The notes beneath the pieces were generated by a model. The model made no database searches. It worked only from the letters and a program-made list of their open reading frames with translations, and was not told where the DNA came from. From NCBI GenBank assembly GCA_024128875.1, contig JAMYFF010000002.1:496001-560000 (forward strand): a DNA stretch of 64,000 nt, given 5' to 3'. Within the stretch, counting starts at the first letter, position 1. Each line of letters begins with the position of its first letter. The position numbers were made by a program, and so were the translations under genes. The DNA is from Salinilacustrithrix flava. Lineage in GTDB: Bacteria > Actinomycetota > Acidimicrobiia > Acidimicrobiales > Salinilacustritrichaceae. Below, in pieces: positions 48,276 through 60,221 of the stretch.

Positions 48276-49577
48276 GTGTCCGCGAACCGCCTCGGCGAGG
48301 TCGCGCCCGGCGTCCTGGTCGCCACCAGCCGCTTCATGGCGACCAACACCGTGGTCGTCGTCCACGGCAGCGACGCCCTCGTCGTGGACCCCGGCGTCCA
48401 CCTCGACGAGCTCGAGTCCCTCGCCGGCGAGCTGCTCGCCCGCCGGCTCCAGCCCGTCGGCGGGTTCGCGACCCACGCCCACTGGGACCACGTGCTCTGG
48501 CACCGAGACCTCGGCGACGTGCCCCGTTGGGCGTCGCCGGCCACGGTGACGGAGGGCATCGCCCACCACCACGAGCTGGTGGACCAGGCCGAGGCCGTGG
48601 TCGAGGTCGACGACGAGCGCCTCGGGCTCTCGCTCATCCCCGTCGAGGGCGCGCTCCCGTGGACCGGTCCGGATGCGTTGCCGGTCGTCCACGACGCCCA
48701 CGCCACGGGCCACGCGGCCCTCCACGTGCCCGAGCTCGGGTTGCTCGTCGCCGGGGACATGGGCAGCGACATCGAGGTCCCGCTGCTGGAGCACGGCGTC
48801 CCCGGCCCGCAGGCGCTGCTCGCCTACCACGAGGGGCTCGAGCGGCTGGCTGCGCTCGGGCCCGTGGACGTCGTCGTGACCGGCCACGGGCACGTGTGCG
48901 ACGGGGCCATGTGGCGCCGGCGGCTCGACGCCGACCGCCGGTACCTCGACGACATCGCCGCCGGCCGCCCGACCGACGACACCCGCCTGGTCGAACCGTG
49001 GATCGAGGACGCCGACGCAGGCATGCGGGCATCGCTCACCAAGCGGGAGTGGCGGGTCTGGGCCCGCACGCTGGCCCCGCCCGACGAGACGGCCACGCTC
49101 GCCGTGCGCGACGGGATCACGACGTTCCTCGGGCGGCGGCCCGGCGTCGTGGCCGCCTACGTGCCGCTGCCCGGCGAGGTCGACCTCGCTGGACTCCTCG
49201 ACATCGGCGCCGATGTGGTCGCCCTGCCCTGCATGGAGCCCGACGGCACGATCAGCTGGCGCCGCGACGAGGGCCGGCGCGAGCGCAACCGGCTCGGATT
49301 CGACCAACCCGGCGCCGACCTCCCCATCGTGGACCCCGTCGACTTCGACGTCCTCCTCGTGCCCGGACGGCTGTTCGACCGCCACGGCGTCCGCCTCGGC
49401 CGGGGCGGTGGCCACTTCGACCGGCTGCTCCCCCGCCTCCGTCCCGGCGCGGCGGTCGTCGGCGTCACCGTGGACGAGCGCATCGTCCCCCGGCTGCCCA
49501 CCGAGCACCACGACCGACCCATGACCCACCTCGCCACCCAGTCCGGCGTTCGCGCCGTTCGCGGGCCCCGGACCTAG
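48276..49577 (+). CDS. Fusion: metallo-beta-lactamase-fold hydrolase + 5-formyltetrahydrofolate cyclo-ligase
   Basis: 433 residues in one uninterrupted frame. ~1-215: MBL fold with [12 protein letters not shown] (HxHxDH), [19 protein letters not shown] and VTGHGHV zinc ligands. ~245-433: 5-FTHF cyclo-ligase with [62 protein letters not shown] (ATP/folate loop) and [19 protein letters not shown]. The second half makes 5,10-methenyl-THF from 5-formyl-THF and ATP. The role of the MBL half is unknown, perhaps hydrolysing a folate-linked or glyoxalase-type thioester. GTG start close to the kinase stop. Confidence 0.88.
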   Translation: MSANRLGEVAPGVLVATSRFMATNTVVVVHGSDALVVDPGVHLDELESLAGELLARRLQPVGGFATHAHWDHVLWHRDLGDVPRWASPATVTEGIAHHHELVDQAEAVVEVDDERLGLSLIPVEGALPWTGPDALPVVHDAHATGHAALHVPELGLLVAGDMGSDIEVPLLEHGVPGPQALLAYHEGLERLAALGPVDVVVTGHGHVCDGAMWRRRLDADRRYLDDIAAGRPTDDTRLVEPWIEDADAGMRASLTKREWRVWARTLAPPDETATLAVRDGITTFLGRRPGVVAAYVPLPGEVDLAGLLDIGADVVALPCMEPDGTISWRRDEGRRERNRLGFDQPGADLPIVDPVDFDVLLVPGRLFDRHGVRLGRGGGHFDRLLPRLRPGAAVVGVTVDERIVPRLPTEHHDRPMTHLATQSGVRAVRGPRT

Positions 49578-49588
49578 CCTCGCCCGTC

Positions 49589-50263
49589 GTGCGCCTCGTC
49601 ATCGCCCGCTGCTCCGTCGCCTACCGCGGCAAGCTCGCCGCCCACCTCCCGAGCGCCCAGCGCCTCATCCTCGTGAAGGCCGACGGCTCGATCTCCATCC
49701 ACTCCGACGACCGGGCCTACAAGCCCCTCAACTGGATGAACCCGCCGTGCTCGATCGCCGAATCGACCGACGACGACGGGCTGCCCCGCTGGCTCGTGCG
49801 GGGCAAGGGTGGCGACGAGCTCGAGATCACCATCGAGGACCTGGTCAGCGATTCGGCCCACGACCTCGGCCCCGAGCCCGGCTTGCAGAAGGACGGGGTC
49901 GAAGCCCACCTGCAGGCCCTGCTCGCCGAGCGCTGCGAGGTGATCGGCGAGGGCTTCCAGCTCGTGCGCCGCGAGTACCCCACCGACATCGGCCCGGTCG
50001 ACCTGCTCTGCCGGGACACCGACGGGGTGGCCGTGGCGGTCGAGGTCAAGCGCCGGGGCGAGATCGACGGCGTGGAGCAGCTCACCCGCTACCTGGGGTT
50101 CCTCAACAAGGACCCCCGCCTCTCGCCCGTGCGCGGCGTCTTCGTGGCCGAGCAGATCAAGCCCCAGGCCAAGGTGCTCGCCGCCGACCGCGGCATCGCC
50201 TGCGTCGAGGTCGACTACGACGAGCTGCGCGGCATCGAATCCTCCGAGCTGCGGCTGTTCTGA
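49589..50263 (+). CDS. nucS: Mismatch-specific endonuclease NucS (EndoMS)
   Basis: 224 residues. N-terminal DNA-binding half ([47 protein letters not shown]) and a RecB-like nuclease half with [23 protein letters not shown] and [20 protein letters not shown], giving the D, E-x-K catalytic set. The C-terminus ends SELRLF, the beta-clamp-binding tail of actinobacterial NucS. It cuts mismatched DNA and replaces MutS/MutL in these bacteria. GTG start eight bases after TAGCCT. Confidence 0.95.
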   Translation: MRLVIARCSVAYRGKLAAHLPSAQRLILVKADGSISIHSDDRAYKPLNWMNPPCSIAESTDDDGLPRWLVRGKGGDELEITIEDLVSDSAHDLGPEPGLQKDGVEAHLQALLAERCEVIGEGFQLVRREYPTDIGPVDLLCRDTDGVAVAVEVKRRGEIDGVEQLTRYLGFLNKDPRLSPVRGVFVAEQIKPQAKVLAADRGIACVEVDYDELRGIESSELRLF

Positions 50264-50264
50264 C

Positions 50265-50567
50265 GTGGGCGCCCGCAGCGAGGTCGAGGTCGTCCACCAG
50301 CCCTGGCCCGTCGTCTACGACGCCCTGCTGCGCTGCCTGCCGAGCGCCGGCTTCACCATCGCCGGCACCGACCCGGACCGCGGCCGCATCGAGCTCGAGA
50401 CCCGGAACACGCGCCTGACCGTCGCCGTGGGCGCGGTCGATGCGATCACCAGCGAGTGGGTGGCCACCTCGGAGCTGAAGCTGGGCCTGTTCCGGGAGCG
50501 CCACGAGCAGAAGTTCGCCGCCATCCGCGACGCGCTCGACCGCTACCTGGCGACCTACTACGGCTGA
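50265..50567 (+). CDS. Small conserved-looking protein, unknown function
   Basis: 100 residues, GTG one base after the nucS stop, so coupled to it. The pattern VEVVHQPWPVVYDALLRCLPSAGFTIAGTDPDRGRIELETRNTRLTVAVGAVD...FRERHEQKFAAIRDALDRYL alternates helix and strands like a small SRPBCC-type or ferredoxin-like ligand fold. No motif recognised. Its place directly after nucS suggests either a DNA-repair partner or chance co-transcription. Confidence 0.7.
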   Translation: MGARSEVEVVHQPWPVVYDALLRCLPSAGFTIAGTDPDRGRIELETRNTRLTVAVGAVDAITSEWVATSELKLGLFRERHEQKFAAIRDALDRYLATYYG

Positions 50568-50647
50568 CCCGCCCGTTCCCCCTCGCGTCGATCGAGCGTC
50601 GCCCACCGTTCACCCGGACGCCGGCCAGAACCGATAGAGGTGGAGCT

Positions 50648-52468
50648 GTGGAAGATGGTGGCGATCAGGACGAGGAGCTCGAGGATCTGATCGCCGAGCT
50701 CGACGCGCTCGACGCCATGGTGCGAGCGGCAGGCGAGGAGATCTCGCTCGAGCACATCCACCCCGAGCAGCGGGTCAGTGCGCAGAACATGGCTCGCTAC
50801 CTCGCGCTGCGCAGCCAGGACGTGCGGGGCCTGCAGCACCGGCTCGCCGAGCTCGGCCTGTCCTCGCTGGGACGCGCCGAGGCCCACGTCGCGGCGACCT
50901 TGCACGCGGTTCGGCGCACACTTCGCGCCCTGGCGGACGTGCCGCTCCCGGACGACGTCCCACCGCCTCCCGCCTTCGCCGCCGGATGGGCGCAGCTGCG
51001 CGACAACAGCGTGCTCCTGCTCGGCCCCGAGCAGGAGCACCGGCCGACCCGCATCATGGTGACCCTGCCGTCGGAGGCAGCCGACGACCCCGACCTCGTG
51101 ATGGACCTCGTCCGTCGTGGGATGGACATCGCCCGCATCAACTGCGCGCACGACGAGCGAGAGCGCTGGGAGCGCATGGCGCTGCACGTGCGCCGCGCAG
51201 CCGATCGCACCGGGCGGGAGGTCCGGGTGCTGATGGACCTGGCCGGGCCGAAGCTGCGCACCGGGTCGATCGAACCCGGCCCACCCGTGCTGCGCGTGCG
51301 GCCCCGCCGGAACGCCTACGGCCGACCCGTCGCTCCGGGGCAGGCGCTCCTGCTCGCCGACCCGACGGTCGAGCCGGACACGGAGCTTGCGGTCATCCCG
51401 GTCGCCGATGCCGACCTGGACCTGGCCGGACGCACCGAGATCTCCCTCGTCGACGCCCGCGGCGCCACCAGGCGCGCCATCGTCTCGGCGCGTCTCGACC
51501 ACGGCTGCATCGTCGACGTGTGGCGCACGACGTGGTTCACCGAGGGCAGCGAGCTCCGAGCCGACGGACGTCGGGTCGGGACGGTCGTCGACCTGCCCCG
51601 AGCCGAGCGCGCGCACCTGCTCCGGACCGGTGATCGCCTCCGCCTGGTGGAGGACCTGGAGCCAGCCCAGGCGCTCGACGACCCGGCGCCCGGCTGGATC
51701 CCCGAGATCGGCTGCACGCTGCCCGAGGCACTCACGGCACTGCACCCCGGCGACCGCGTGCTGTTCGACGACGGCACGATCCGCACCGAGGTGGAGTCCG
51801 TGGACCAGCGCGGCGTGCTCCTCCGCGTGACCTTCACCCGTCCCGGCGGTCGGCGGCTGCGCGGCGGGAAGGGGATCAACCTGCCCGACACCCCCCTGCC
51901 GGTGACGGCGACCACCGAGAAGGACATCGAGGACCTCCCGGTCATCGCCGAGCTCGGCGACGTCGTGGCACTGAGCTTCGTCCGCCGGCCAGACGACGTC
52001 AGTGCCCTCCTGGATCGACTCGACGAGATCGGTTCGGATCTCGGCGTCGTGCTCAAGATCGAGACGGTCGCTGCATTCGAGGCGCTGCCCGAGCTGCTGC
52101 GCACGGCCATGCGCCGCCCGGTGGTCGGCGTCATGATCGCTCGTGGTGACCTCGCTGTCGAGGCCGGGTGGATCCGCCTCGCCGAGGTCCAGGAGGAGAT
52201 CCTGTGGCTGTGCGAGTCAGCCCACGTTCCCGTGATCTGGGCCACGCAGGTGCTGGAGACGCTGGCCAAGACGGGACAGGCCTCTCGCTCGGAGATCACC
52301 GACGCAGCGATGTCGGAGCGCGCCGAGTGCGTGATGCTGAACAAGGGGCCCTACGTGGGGGCTGCGGTCACCGCGCTGGACGACATCCTCGCCCGGATGG
52401 GCAGCCACCAGCACAAGAAGCTCAGCCTCCTGCGCCGACTCCAGGCGTGGTCGCAGACCGATGGTTGA
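50648..52468 (+). CDS. Atypical pyruvate kinase family protein
   Basis: 606 residues. A helical N-terminal extension of ~125 (HPEQRVSAQNMARYLALRSQD...LHAVRRTLRAL), then a TIM-barrel pyruvate kinase: RIMVTLPSEAADDPDLVMDLVRRGMDIARINCAHD, VRVLMDLAGPKLRTGSIE, a long inserted B domain, VLKIETVAAFEALPEL, MIARGDLAVEAGW (metal Asp), WATQVLETLAKTGQASRSEITDAAMSERAECVMLNKGPY. The usual C-terminal allosteric domain is absent, and N-F-S-H-G is replaced by N-C-A-H-D. It may be a PK without effector control or act on another phosphoryl substrate. Confidence 0.82.
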   Translation: MEDGGDQDEELEDLIAELDALDAMVRAAGEEISLEHIHPEQRVSAQNMARYLALRSQDVRGLQHRLAELGLSSLGRAEAHVAATLHAVRRTLRALADVPLPDDVPPPPAFAAGWAQLRDNSVLLLGPEQEHRPTRIMVTLPSEAADDPDLVMDLVRRGMDIARINCAHDERERWERMALHVRRAADRTGREVRVLMDLAGPKLRTGSIEPGPPVLRVRPRRNAYGRPVAPGQALLLADPTVEPDTELAVIPVADADLDLAGRTEISLVDARGATRRAIVSARLDHGCIVDVWRTTWFTEGSELRADGRRVGTVVDLPRAERAHLLRTGDRLRLVEDLEPAQALDDPAPGWIPEIGCTLPEALTALHPGDRVLFDDGTIRTEVESVDQRGVLLRVTFTRPGGRRLRGGKGINLPDTPLPVTATTEKDIEDLPVIAELGDVVALSFVRRPDDVSALLDRLDEIGSDLGVVLKIETVAAFEALPELLRTAMRRPVVGVMIARGDLAVEAGWIRLAEVQEEILWLCESAHVPVIWATQVLETLAKTGQASRSEITDAAMSERAECVMLNKGPYVGAAVTALDDILARMGSHQHKKLSLLRRLQAWSQTDG

Positions 52469-52492
52469 GGGCCACGTCTCGGCCCGGGTGGC

Positions 52493-54788
<2,296 letters not shown>

Positions 54789-54791
54789 GTC

Positions 54792-55697
54792 CTACTCCTC
54801 GTCGTAGCCGGACATGTTGGCGTTCGGCCGGGCCTCGGAGACGATGCGCTTGACGTCGTCGGCCAGGGCGGCCGGATCGTCGCTCGGCAGCTCGATGGTG
54901 GGGCCCCGGTGCCAGCCCTCGGACACCGACAGCGCCCGGCCGGACACGTCGAAGACCCGTCCGGTGACGTCCTTGGAGTCAGCGCTGGCGAGCCACACCA
55001 CGATCGGGGCGATGTAGCGCGGCGACATGCGCTCCTTCTGCTCCTCCGGGAGCTGGCCCATCCCGAGGTTCTCGGTCATGCGGGTCAGCGCGGCGGGGGC
55101 GATGGCGTTGACCGTGACGCCGTAGCGGCCCAGCTCCTTGGCCGCGATGATCGTGAAGCTGGCGATGCCGGCCTTGGCCGCGCCGTAGTTGGTCTGGCCC
55201 ACGTTGCCGTAGATGCCCGAGGGCGACGACGTGTTGATGATGCGCCCGTCGACCTCGTTGCCGGCCTTGGACTGCTCCCGCCAGTAGGCGGCGGCGTGGC
55301 GGCTCGGGGCGAAGGTGCCCTTGAGGTGCACCTGGATCACCGCGTCCCACTCGGCCTCGGTCATGTTGGTGAGCATCCGGTCCCGCAGGATGCCGGCGTT
55401 GTTGATCAGCACGTCGAGGCGGCCGAAGTGCTCCACGGCCTGGTTGATCAGGCGCTCGGCGCCGTCCCAGCTCGAGATGTCGTCGGTGTTGGCGACCGCC
55501 TCGCCACCCATGGCCGTGATCTCGTCGACCACCTGCTGGGCCGGACCGGCGTCGTCGCCGGTGCCGTCCATCGAGCCGCCGAGGTCGTTCACCACGACCT
55601 TGGCCCCCTGCTCGGCGAGCATGAGGGAGTGCTCGCGGCCGATCCCCCGTCCGGCTCCGGTCACGATCGCGACCCGTCCGTCACAGATGCCACTCAT
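54792..55697 (-). CDS. Short-chain dehydrogenase, MFE-2/17beta-HSD4 type 3-hydroxyacyl-CoA dehydrogenase
   Basis: 301 residues. NAD site VTGAGRGIGREHSLMLAEQGAKVVVNDLGG, LINNAGILRDRML, SSPSGIYGNVGQTNYGAAKAGI with the Ser-Tyr-Lys triad, and a C-terminal tail seen in MFE-2. The G-R-G-I-G-R-E-H and N-D-L-G-G motifs mark the peroxisomal MFE-2/HSD17B4 group. It oxidises R-3-hydroxyacyl-CoA. A minus-strand TATGGT box at 55751-55756 may be its -10. First gene of the two-gene operon. Confidence 0.93.
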   Translation of the reverse strand: MSGICDGRVAIVTGAGRGIGREHSLMLAEQGAKVVVNDLGGSMDGTGDDAGPAQQVVDEITAMGGEAVANTDDISSWDGAERLINQAVEHFGRLDVLINNAGILRDRMLTNMTEAEWDAVIQVHLKGTFAPSRHAAAYWREQSKAGNEVDGRIINTSSPSGIYGNVGQTNYGAAKAGIASFTIIAAKELGRYGVTVNAIAPAALTRMTENLGMGQLPEEQKERMSPRYIAPIVVWLASADSKDVTGRVFDVSGRALSVSEGWHRGPTIELPSDDPAALADDVKRIVSEARPNANMSGYDEE

Positions 55698-55778
55698 GAA
55701 GTGTGTGTCCCTTCTCGTCTCCTCGCCGGTTCTCGGTCGAGGGCCGCGTGACCATAGGCACGCGACGTCGGCGCCGTC

Positions 55779-57509
55779 ATGTACGTCAACGGATCGTCAT
55801 CGGTCTCGACTACGTCGGCCTCGGAACCGCGTGCCAGGGTTGCCCGTCGTATGGGTCGTGGGCGACAGCTGATCTGGGCGGGTGCGATCGCCCCCGTCGC
55901 TGCGATCCTCCTGGTCGTCGCCGCCTGGGCGATCGACACCGGTGTCGCCGGCGGCGAGGTGGCCCGCAACGTCGAGCTGGCCGGCACCGACATCGGCGGG
56001 CGCAGCGCCAACGAGCTGCTCGAGCACGTCCGGGCCCTCGATGCCGAGATGCACGGCCGGCCGGTGCGCATCATCACGCCCGACCAGACCTACGAGACGA
56101 CGGCCGGCGAGATCGGGCTGTCCATCGACACGCGCCGGACCGCCAGCCTCGCCCTCGACGTCGGTCGCACCGATCCCCTGCCGATCCGCCCCCTCGCCTG
56201 GGTCGCCAGCTTCCTCGAGGCCCGGGTGTCCGACGTGCGCTACGACGTCGACGCCGAGACGGCCCGCTCCACCATCCGCGCGCTCGAGGGCGACTCGCTG
56301 GTCGCCCCGCAGGAGCCCACCATCCAATCCCTGGACGGCGAGCCGTTCCGCGCCGTCCCCGGTCGCCCCGGCTCCGGCATCGACCCCGATGCGCTGGTCG
56401 TGGCCCTCGAGGCCGCCGCCGCGGACCAGCCGGTGCACGAGGCCGTCACGGTGTCCATCCGGCCCTCCGAGCTGGCGCCCATGCTCGACGACAGCGTCGC
56501 CGAGGCCGCTGCGGAGACGGCGAACGAGATGACCGACGAGACGATCTCGGTCACGGCGGCGGATCGCACGATCGACCTGGTCCCGCGGGAGCTGCGCCAG
56601 CTCGCCCAGGTCTCCGAGGTCGACGACGGGATCACCGTCTCACTCCCGCCCGAGGGGGTGCTCGGCGTGCTCGAGGCCGAGTTCGGCGACCTGGCCGTCG
56701 AGCCGCGCAGCGCCAGCTTCTCGGTGTCGGGCGGCCAGGTGCAGCTCCAGCCCGCCGTCACCGGGCTCACGTGCTGCTCACCCGAGTCGGCACAGACCGT
56801 CGTCGACGCGTTCGCCGCCGGGATCACCTCGGTCGAGATCGACCTGCAGGAGACGGAGCCGGCGGTCACGACCGAGGAGGCGGAGGCCTACGGCATCGTC
56901 GAGGAGGTCGGCAGCCCGAACGAGTTCGGCCCGACGACGCGACACGCCTGCTGCCAGAACCGGGTGACGAACATCCATCGCATCGCCGACATCATCCGCG
57001 GGGTGGTCATCCCACCCGGCGGCTCCTTCTCGGTGAACGACTACGTCGGTCGCCGCACCATCGAGAAGGGCTTCGTGTCCGACGGGGTCATCTACGACGG
57101 CGTGCTCACCGAGGACGTCGGCGGGGGCATCAGCCAGTTCGCCACCACGTTCTTCAACGCCGCCCTGTTCGCCGGCCTCGAGTTCGGTGAGTACCAGAGC
57201 CACAGCCTCTACATCTCCCGCTACCCCCGGGGGCACGAGGCCACGATCTCGTTCCCGGCCCCTGATCTGGTGATCGAGAACCCGAGCCCGTACGGCGTGC
57301 TCGTCTGGCCCGAGTACACGAGCACCTCGATCACCGTGCGGCTCTTCAGCACGACCTGGGCCCAGGTGTCCGTGGGCGAGCCCACGCCGAGCCCGCAGGG
57401 CAACTGCACCCGGTGGACCACCCCCCGGACCCGCACCTATCCCGACGGCTCCACCGAGACGGACACGGTCGCTGCCGTCTACCGTCCCGAGGAGGGCGTG
57501 AGCTGCTGA
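55779..57509 (+). CDS. VanW family protein with N-terminal membrane anchor
   Basis: 576 residues; an ATG at 55851 would remove 24. Membrane helix ~32-52 (IWAGAIAPVAAILLVVAAWAI), two YoaR-like putative peptidoglycan-binding regions (~60-290, GTDIGGRSANELLEHV...), then the VanW domain (~380-530: GPTTRHACCQNRVTNIHRIADIIRGVVIPPGGSFSVNDYVGRRT, VGGGISQFATTFFNAALFAGLEF). Cysteine pairs (TCCSPE, ACCQN) are conserved in the family. It acts outside the membrane, perhaps in cell-wall interaction; the enzymatic role is unknown. Confidence 0.92.
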   Translation: MYVNGSSSVSTTSASEPRARVARRMGRGRQLIWAGAIAPVAAILLVVAAWAIDTGVAGGEVARNVELAGTDIGGRSANELLEHVRALDAEMHGRPVRIITPDQTYETTAGEIGLSIDTRRTASLALDVGRTDPLPIRPLAWVASFLEARVSDVRYDVDAETARSTIRALEGDSLVAPQEPTIQSLDGEPFRAVPGRPGSGIDPDALVVALEAAAADQPVHEAVTVSIRPSELAPMLDDSVAEAAAETANEMTDETISVTAADRTIDLVPRELRQLAQVSEVDDGITVSLPPEGVLGVLEAEFGDLAVEPRSASFSVSGGQVQLQPAVTGLTCCSPESAQTVVDAFAAGITSVEIDLQETEPAVTTEEAEAYGIVEEVGSPNEFGPTTRHACCQNRVTNIHRIADIIRGVVIPPGGSFSVNDYVGRRTIEKGFVSDGVIYDGVLTEDVGGGISQFATTFFNAALFAGLEFGEYQSHSLYISRYPRGHEATISFPAPDLVIENPSPYGVLVWPEYTSTSITVRLFSTTWAQVSVGEPTPSPQGNCTRWTTPRTRTYPDGSTETDTVAAVYRPEEGVSC

Positions 57510-57575
57510 GCCGGCTCCCGAACAGGGACATCTGACCCTGGCGACGAACGTTGCCCCGGTGCACCCTCAGACCCC

Positions 57576-57580
57576 GGGAG
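57576..57580 (+). promoter_or_regulatory. Shine-Dalgarno of the WS/DGAT gene
   Basis: GGGAG five bases before ATG 57586. It favours this start over a GTG 27 bases upstream. Confidence 0.55.
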
Positions 57581-57585
57581 CGACG

Positions 57586-58974
57586 ATGCAGTACGAGACA
57601 CGGATGAGCGACAGCGATGCGCTCATGTGGAACATCGAGAAGGACCCGATCCTGCGATCCACGATCACCGCGGTCGCGGTGCTGGACCGCCGGCCCGACC
57701 GGGAGGCCCTGCTCCACCGGATCGATCGCGGCACCCGGCTGATCCCCCGGATGCGCCAGCGGGTGATCGGCAACCCGTACTCCATCGCCCCGCCCCGGTG
57801 GGAGGTCGACCCGTACTTCGACCTCCGCTACCACGTCCGGTTCCTGAACGCCGGCGGGAACGGGACGCTGCGCGACGTGCTCGACATCGCCGAACCCATG
57901 GGGATGCAGGGCTTCGACCGGGCCCGGCCGCTGTGGGAGTTCGTGATCGTCGAGGGCCTCGAGGGCGACCGGGCCGCGATCATCCAGAAGATCCACCACG
58001 CCATCACCGACGGGGTCGGCGGCATGCAGATGGTGATGACGATGATCGACCTCGAGCGCGAGCCGGCGCCGACCGATGAGGAGATGCCCCCGGCACCCGA
58101 GGCCGAGCACATGGGACCGCTGCGGCGCACCGCCGACGCCTTCGGCCACGTCCGGCGCCGCAACCTCGGCATCGCCCGCCGGGCCGGCGGCAACCTCGTC
58201 GCCGCCGCATCGACGGCGGCGTCGCACCCGGCCGCCGTCGTGGCCGGCCTCGGCGCCACCGCCGGGTCGGTGGGACGGCTCCTCGCCCCGACGCCGACCC
58301 CGCTCAGCCCGATCATGACCGGGCGTTCGATGTCGTTCCGGTTCCAGACGCTCACGTTCCCGCTCCCGGACCTGAAGGCCGCGGCCAAGGCGTCGTCCGG
58401 GACCCTCAACGACGCCTTCGTCGTCGCGGTCGCCGGCGGGCTGCGGCGGTACCACCAGCGCCACGGCACGGACGTCGAGTCCCTGCGGATGACGATGCCC
58501 ATCAACATCCGCACCGAGGACACCAGCGACGTGGCGGGCAACCAGTTCGTCCCGGCCCGCTTCGTCGTCCCGGTCGCGATCGACGACGTGACCGAGCACA
58601 TCCGGGCGATCCACGAGCTGGTCGACCAGCAGCGCCACGAGCCGGCCAACGCGCTGGTCGAACCCCTCGCCGTCGTGCTGAACCGGTTGCCGACCACGGC
58701 AGTCACCGCCCTGTTCGGATCGATGATCAAGGGCTCGGACTTCACGACCTCGAACGTGCCCGGGGCGCCGATCCCGATCTACATCGCCGGCGCCCGGGTG
58801 GAGTCCATGATCCCCTTCGGTCCCCTCGTCGGGGTGGCCGTCAACGTGACCCTCCTGTCGAACCTCGACGACGTCCACGTCGGGATCAACTCCGACATGG
58901 CGGCCGTGCCCGACCCCGAGGTGCTGCTCGAGTGCCTGCAGGAGTCCTTCGAGGCCGTCCTGAAGCAGGCGTGA
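57586..58974 (+). CDS. Wax ester synthase/diacylglycerol acyltransferase (WS/DGAT)
   Basis: 462 residues. The condensing motif HHxxxDG appears as KIHHAITDGVGG; other family landmarks are PRWEVDPYFDLRYHVRF, PLWEFVIVEGLEG, GTLNDAFVVAVAGGLRRY, MPINIRTE, and NVPGAPIPIYIAGARV (the N-V-P-G motif). It esterifies fatty acyl-CoA with diacylglycerol or alcohols, storing carbon as lipid bodies. The gene is monocistronic-looking. With the racemase, MFE-2 pair and acyl-CoA dehydrogenase it supports a lipid-storing and lipid-degrading lifestyle. Confidence 0.94.
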   Translation: MQYETRMSDSDALMWNIEKDPILRSTITAVAVLDRRPDREALLHRIDRGTRLIPRMRQRVIGNPYSIAPPRWEVDPYFDLRYHVRFLNAGGNGTLRDVLDIAEPMGMQGFDRARPLWEFVIVEGLEGDRAAIIQKIHHAITDGVGGMQMVMTMIDLEREPAPTDEEMPPAPEAEHMGPLRRTADAFGHVRRRNLGIARRAGGNLVAAASTAASHPAAVVAGLGATAGSVGRLLAPTPTPLSPIMTGRSMSFRFQTLTFPLPDLKAAAKASSGTLNDAFVVAVAGGLRRYHQRHGTDVESLRMTMPINIRTEDTSDVAGNQFVPARFVVPVAIDDVTEHIRAIHELVDQQRHEPANALVEPLAVVLNRLPTTAVTALFGSMIKGSDFTTSNVPGAPIPIYIAGARVESMIPFGPLVGVAVNVTLLSNLDDVHVGINSDMAAVPDPEVLLECLQESFEAVLKQA

Positions 58975-58988
58975 CCTCCCGCGCTCAA

Positions 58989-58994
58989 TAGCCT
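58989..58994 (+). promoter_or_regulatory. -10 box of leaderless flavoprotein transcript
   Basis: TAGCCT, six bases before GTG 59001. Confidence 0.5.
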
Positions 58995-59000
58995 GCGCTC

Positions 59001-60221
59001 GTGCTGACCTGTGACGTCGTCGTCGTCGGCGCCGGACCGGCCGGGTCCAGCGCGGCCACGAGCCTGGCTCGCGCCGGCCGGGAGGTCCTCCTCGTCGACA
59101 AGGCCACCTTCCCGCGCGACAAGTGCTGCGGTGACGGCCTCACCGCGCTGGCCCTGCGCCTCGCCGAGCGCCTCGGCCTCGACCCCACGACCCTCCCGTC
59201 GTGGACGACGGTCGACAGCGCCGTGGTGTCGGGCCCGTCGGGCCACGCCGTGCGGTTCCCGCTGCCGGAGGGCCCCGGCACCCACGCCGCCGTGGTCCGT
59301 CGCAGCGAGCTCGACGCCGCGCTCGTCGACCTCGCCCGGGAGGCCGGCGCCAAGGTCCTCGACGGCCACGCCATGGTCGGCATCGCCGAGCACGACGACC
59401 GGGTGGTCCTCGACGTGGCCGGCCTCGGCGAGGTCCACGCCCGGTACGCCGTCGCCGCGGATGGGATGTGGTCCCCGACCCGCCGCGCCCTCGGGCTGAG
59501 CGTGCCCGGCTACCGGGGTGAGTGGCACGCCTTCCGCGCCTACTTCCGCGACGTGTCCGAGACGGCCCAGCGCGACCTGTGCGTGTGGTTCGAGGCCGAT
59601 CTGCTCCCGGGCTACGCCTGGTCGTTCCCCGTCGGCGACGGCACCGCCAACTTCGGCTTCGGCATCCAGCGGGGCGGCAAGGTCGCCGTCGGCGACATGA
59701 AGCAGGTGTGGGACGACCTGCTCGCCCGGCCCGCCATCCGCGAGGTCCTGGGCCCCGACGCCGTCCCCGAGGCCCGGTTCACGGCCTGGCCCATCCCGGC
59801 CCGCGTCCACGACATGGCGCGCACCGCCCGGCGGACGTTCTTCGTGGGCGACGCCGTCGCCGCCACCGACGTGATGACGGGCGAGGGCATCGGCCAGGCG
59901 ATCCTCACCGGGATGCTGGCCGCCGAGGCCATCGAGGAGACCGGGCCCCACGGCGCCCGCGTCGCCACCGACCGCTACGCGGCCGCGGTCGACCACCACC
60001 TCGTCGCCGACCACCACGTCAGCGCCCTGCTCGTACGGGCGCTCCGCCACCGCAAGGGCGCCCGCGCCGCCATCCGCGTCGCCGGCCTCACCCCGTGGAC
60101 CCGCCGCAACTTCGCCCGGTGGCTGTTCGAGGACTACCCGCGCGCCATCGTCGGCACGCCCTCCCGCTGGCACCGGGGCGTGTTCACCGGGCCCGGCGCC
60201 TACGCCGACCCCCCTGCTTGA
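59001..60221 (+). CDS. Geranylgeranyl reductase family FAD-dependent oxidoreductase
   Basis: 406 residues. FAD site [43 protein letters not shown] (G-x-G-x-x-G, and the K-C-C-G-D-G-L signature of this family), PYGWSFP-like GYAWSFPVGDGTANFGFGI, and FFVGDAVAATDVMTGEGIGQAILTG (second FAD motif). It may saturate prenyl chains, for example of menaquinone (MenJ-like) or carotenoid/chlorophyll-type side chains. Given a rhodopsin, a carotenoid role is conceivable but the menaquinone role is the simpler guess. Confidence 0.92.
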   Translation: MLTCDVVVVGAGPAGSSAATSLARAGREVLLVDKATFPRDKCCGDGLTALALRLAERLGLDPTTLPSWTTVDSAVVSGPSGHAVRFPLPEGPGTHAAVVRRSELDAALVDLAREAGAKVLDGHAMVGIAEHDDRVVLDVAGLGEVHARYAVAADGMWSPTRRALGLSVPGYRGEWHAFRAYFRDVSETAQRDLCVWFEADLLPGYAWSFPVGDGTANFGFGIQRGGKVAVGDMKQVWDDLLARPAIREVLGPDAVPEARFTAWPIPARVHDMARTARRTFFVGDAVAATDVMTGEGIGQAILTGMLAAEAIEETGPHGARVATDRYAAAVDHHLVADHHVSALLVRALRHRKGARAAIRVAGLTPWTRRNFARWLFEDYPRAIVGTPSRWHRGVFTGPGAYADPPA

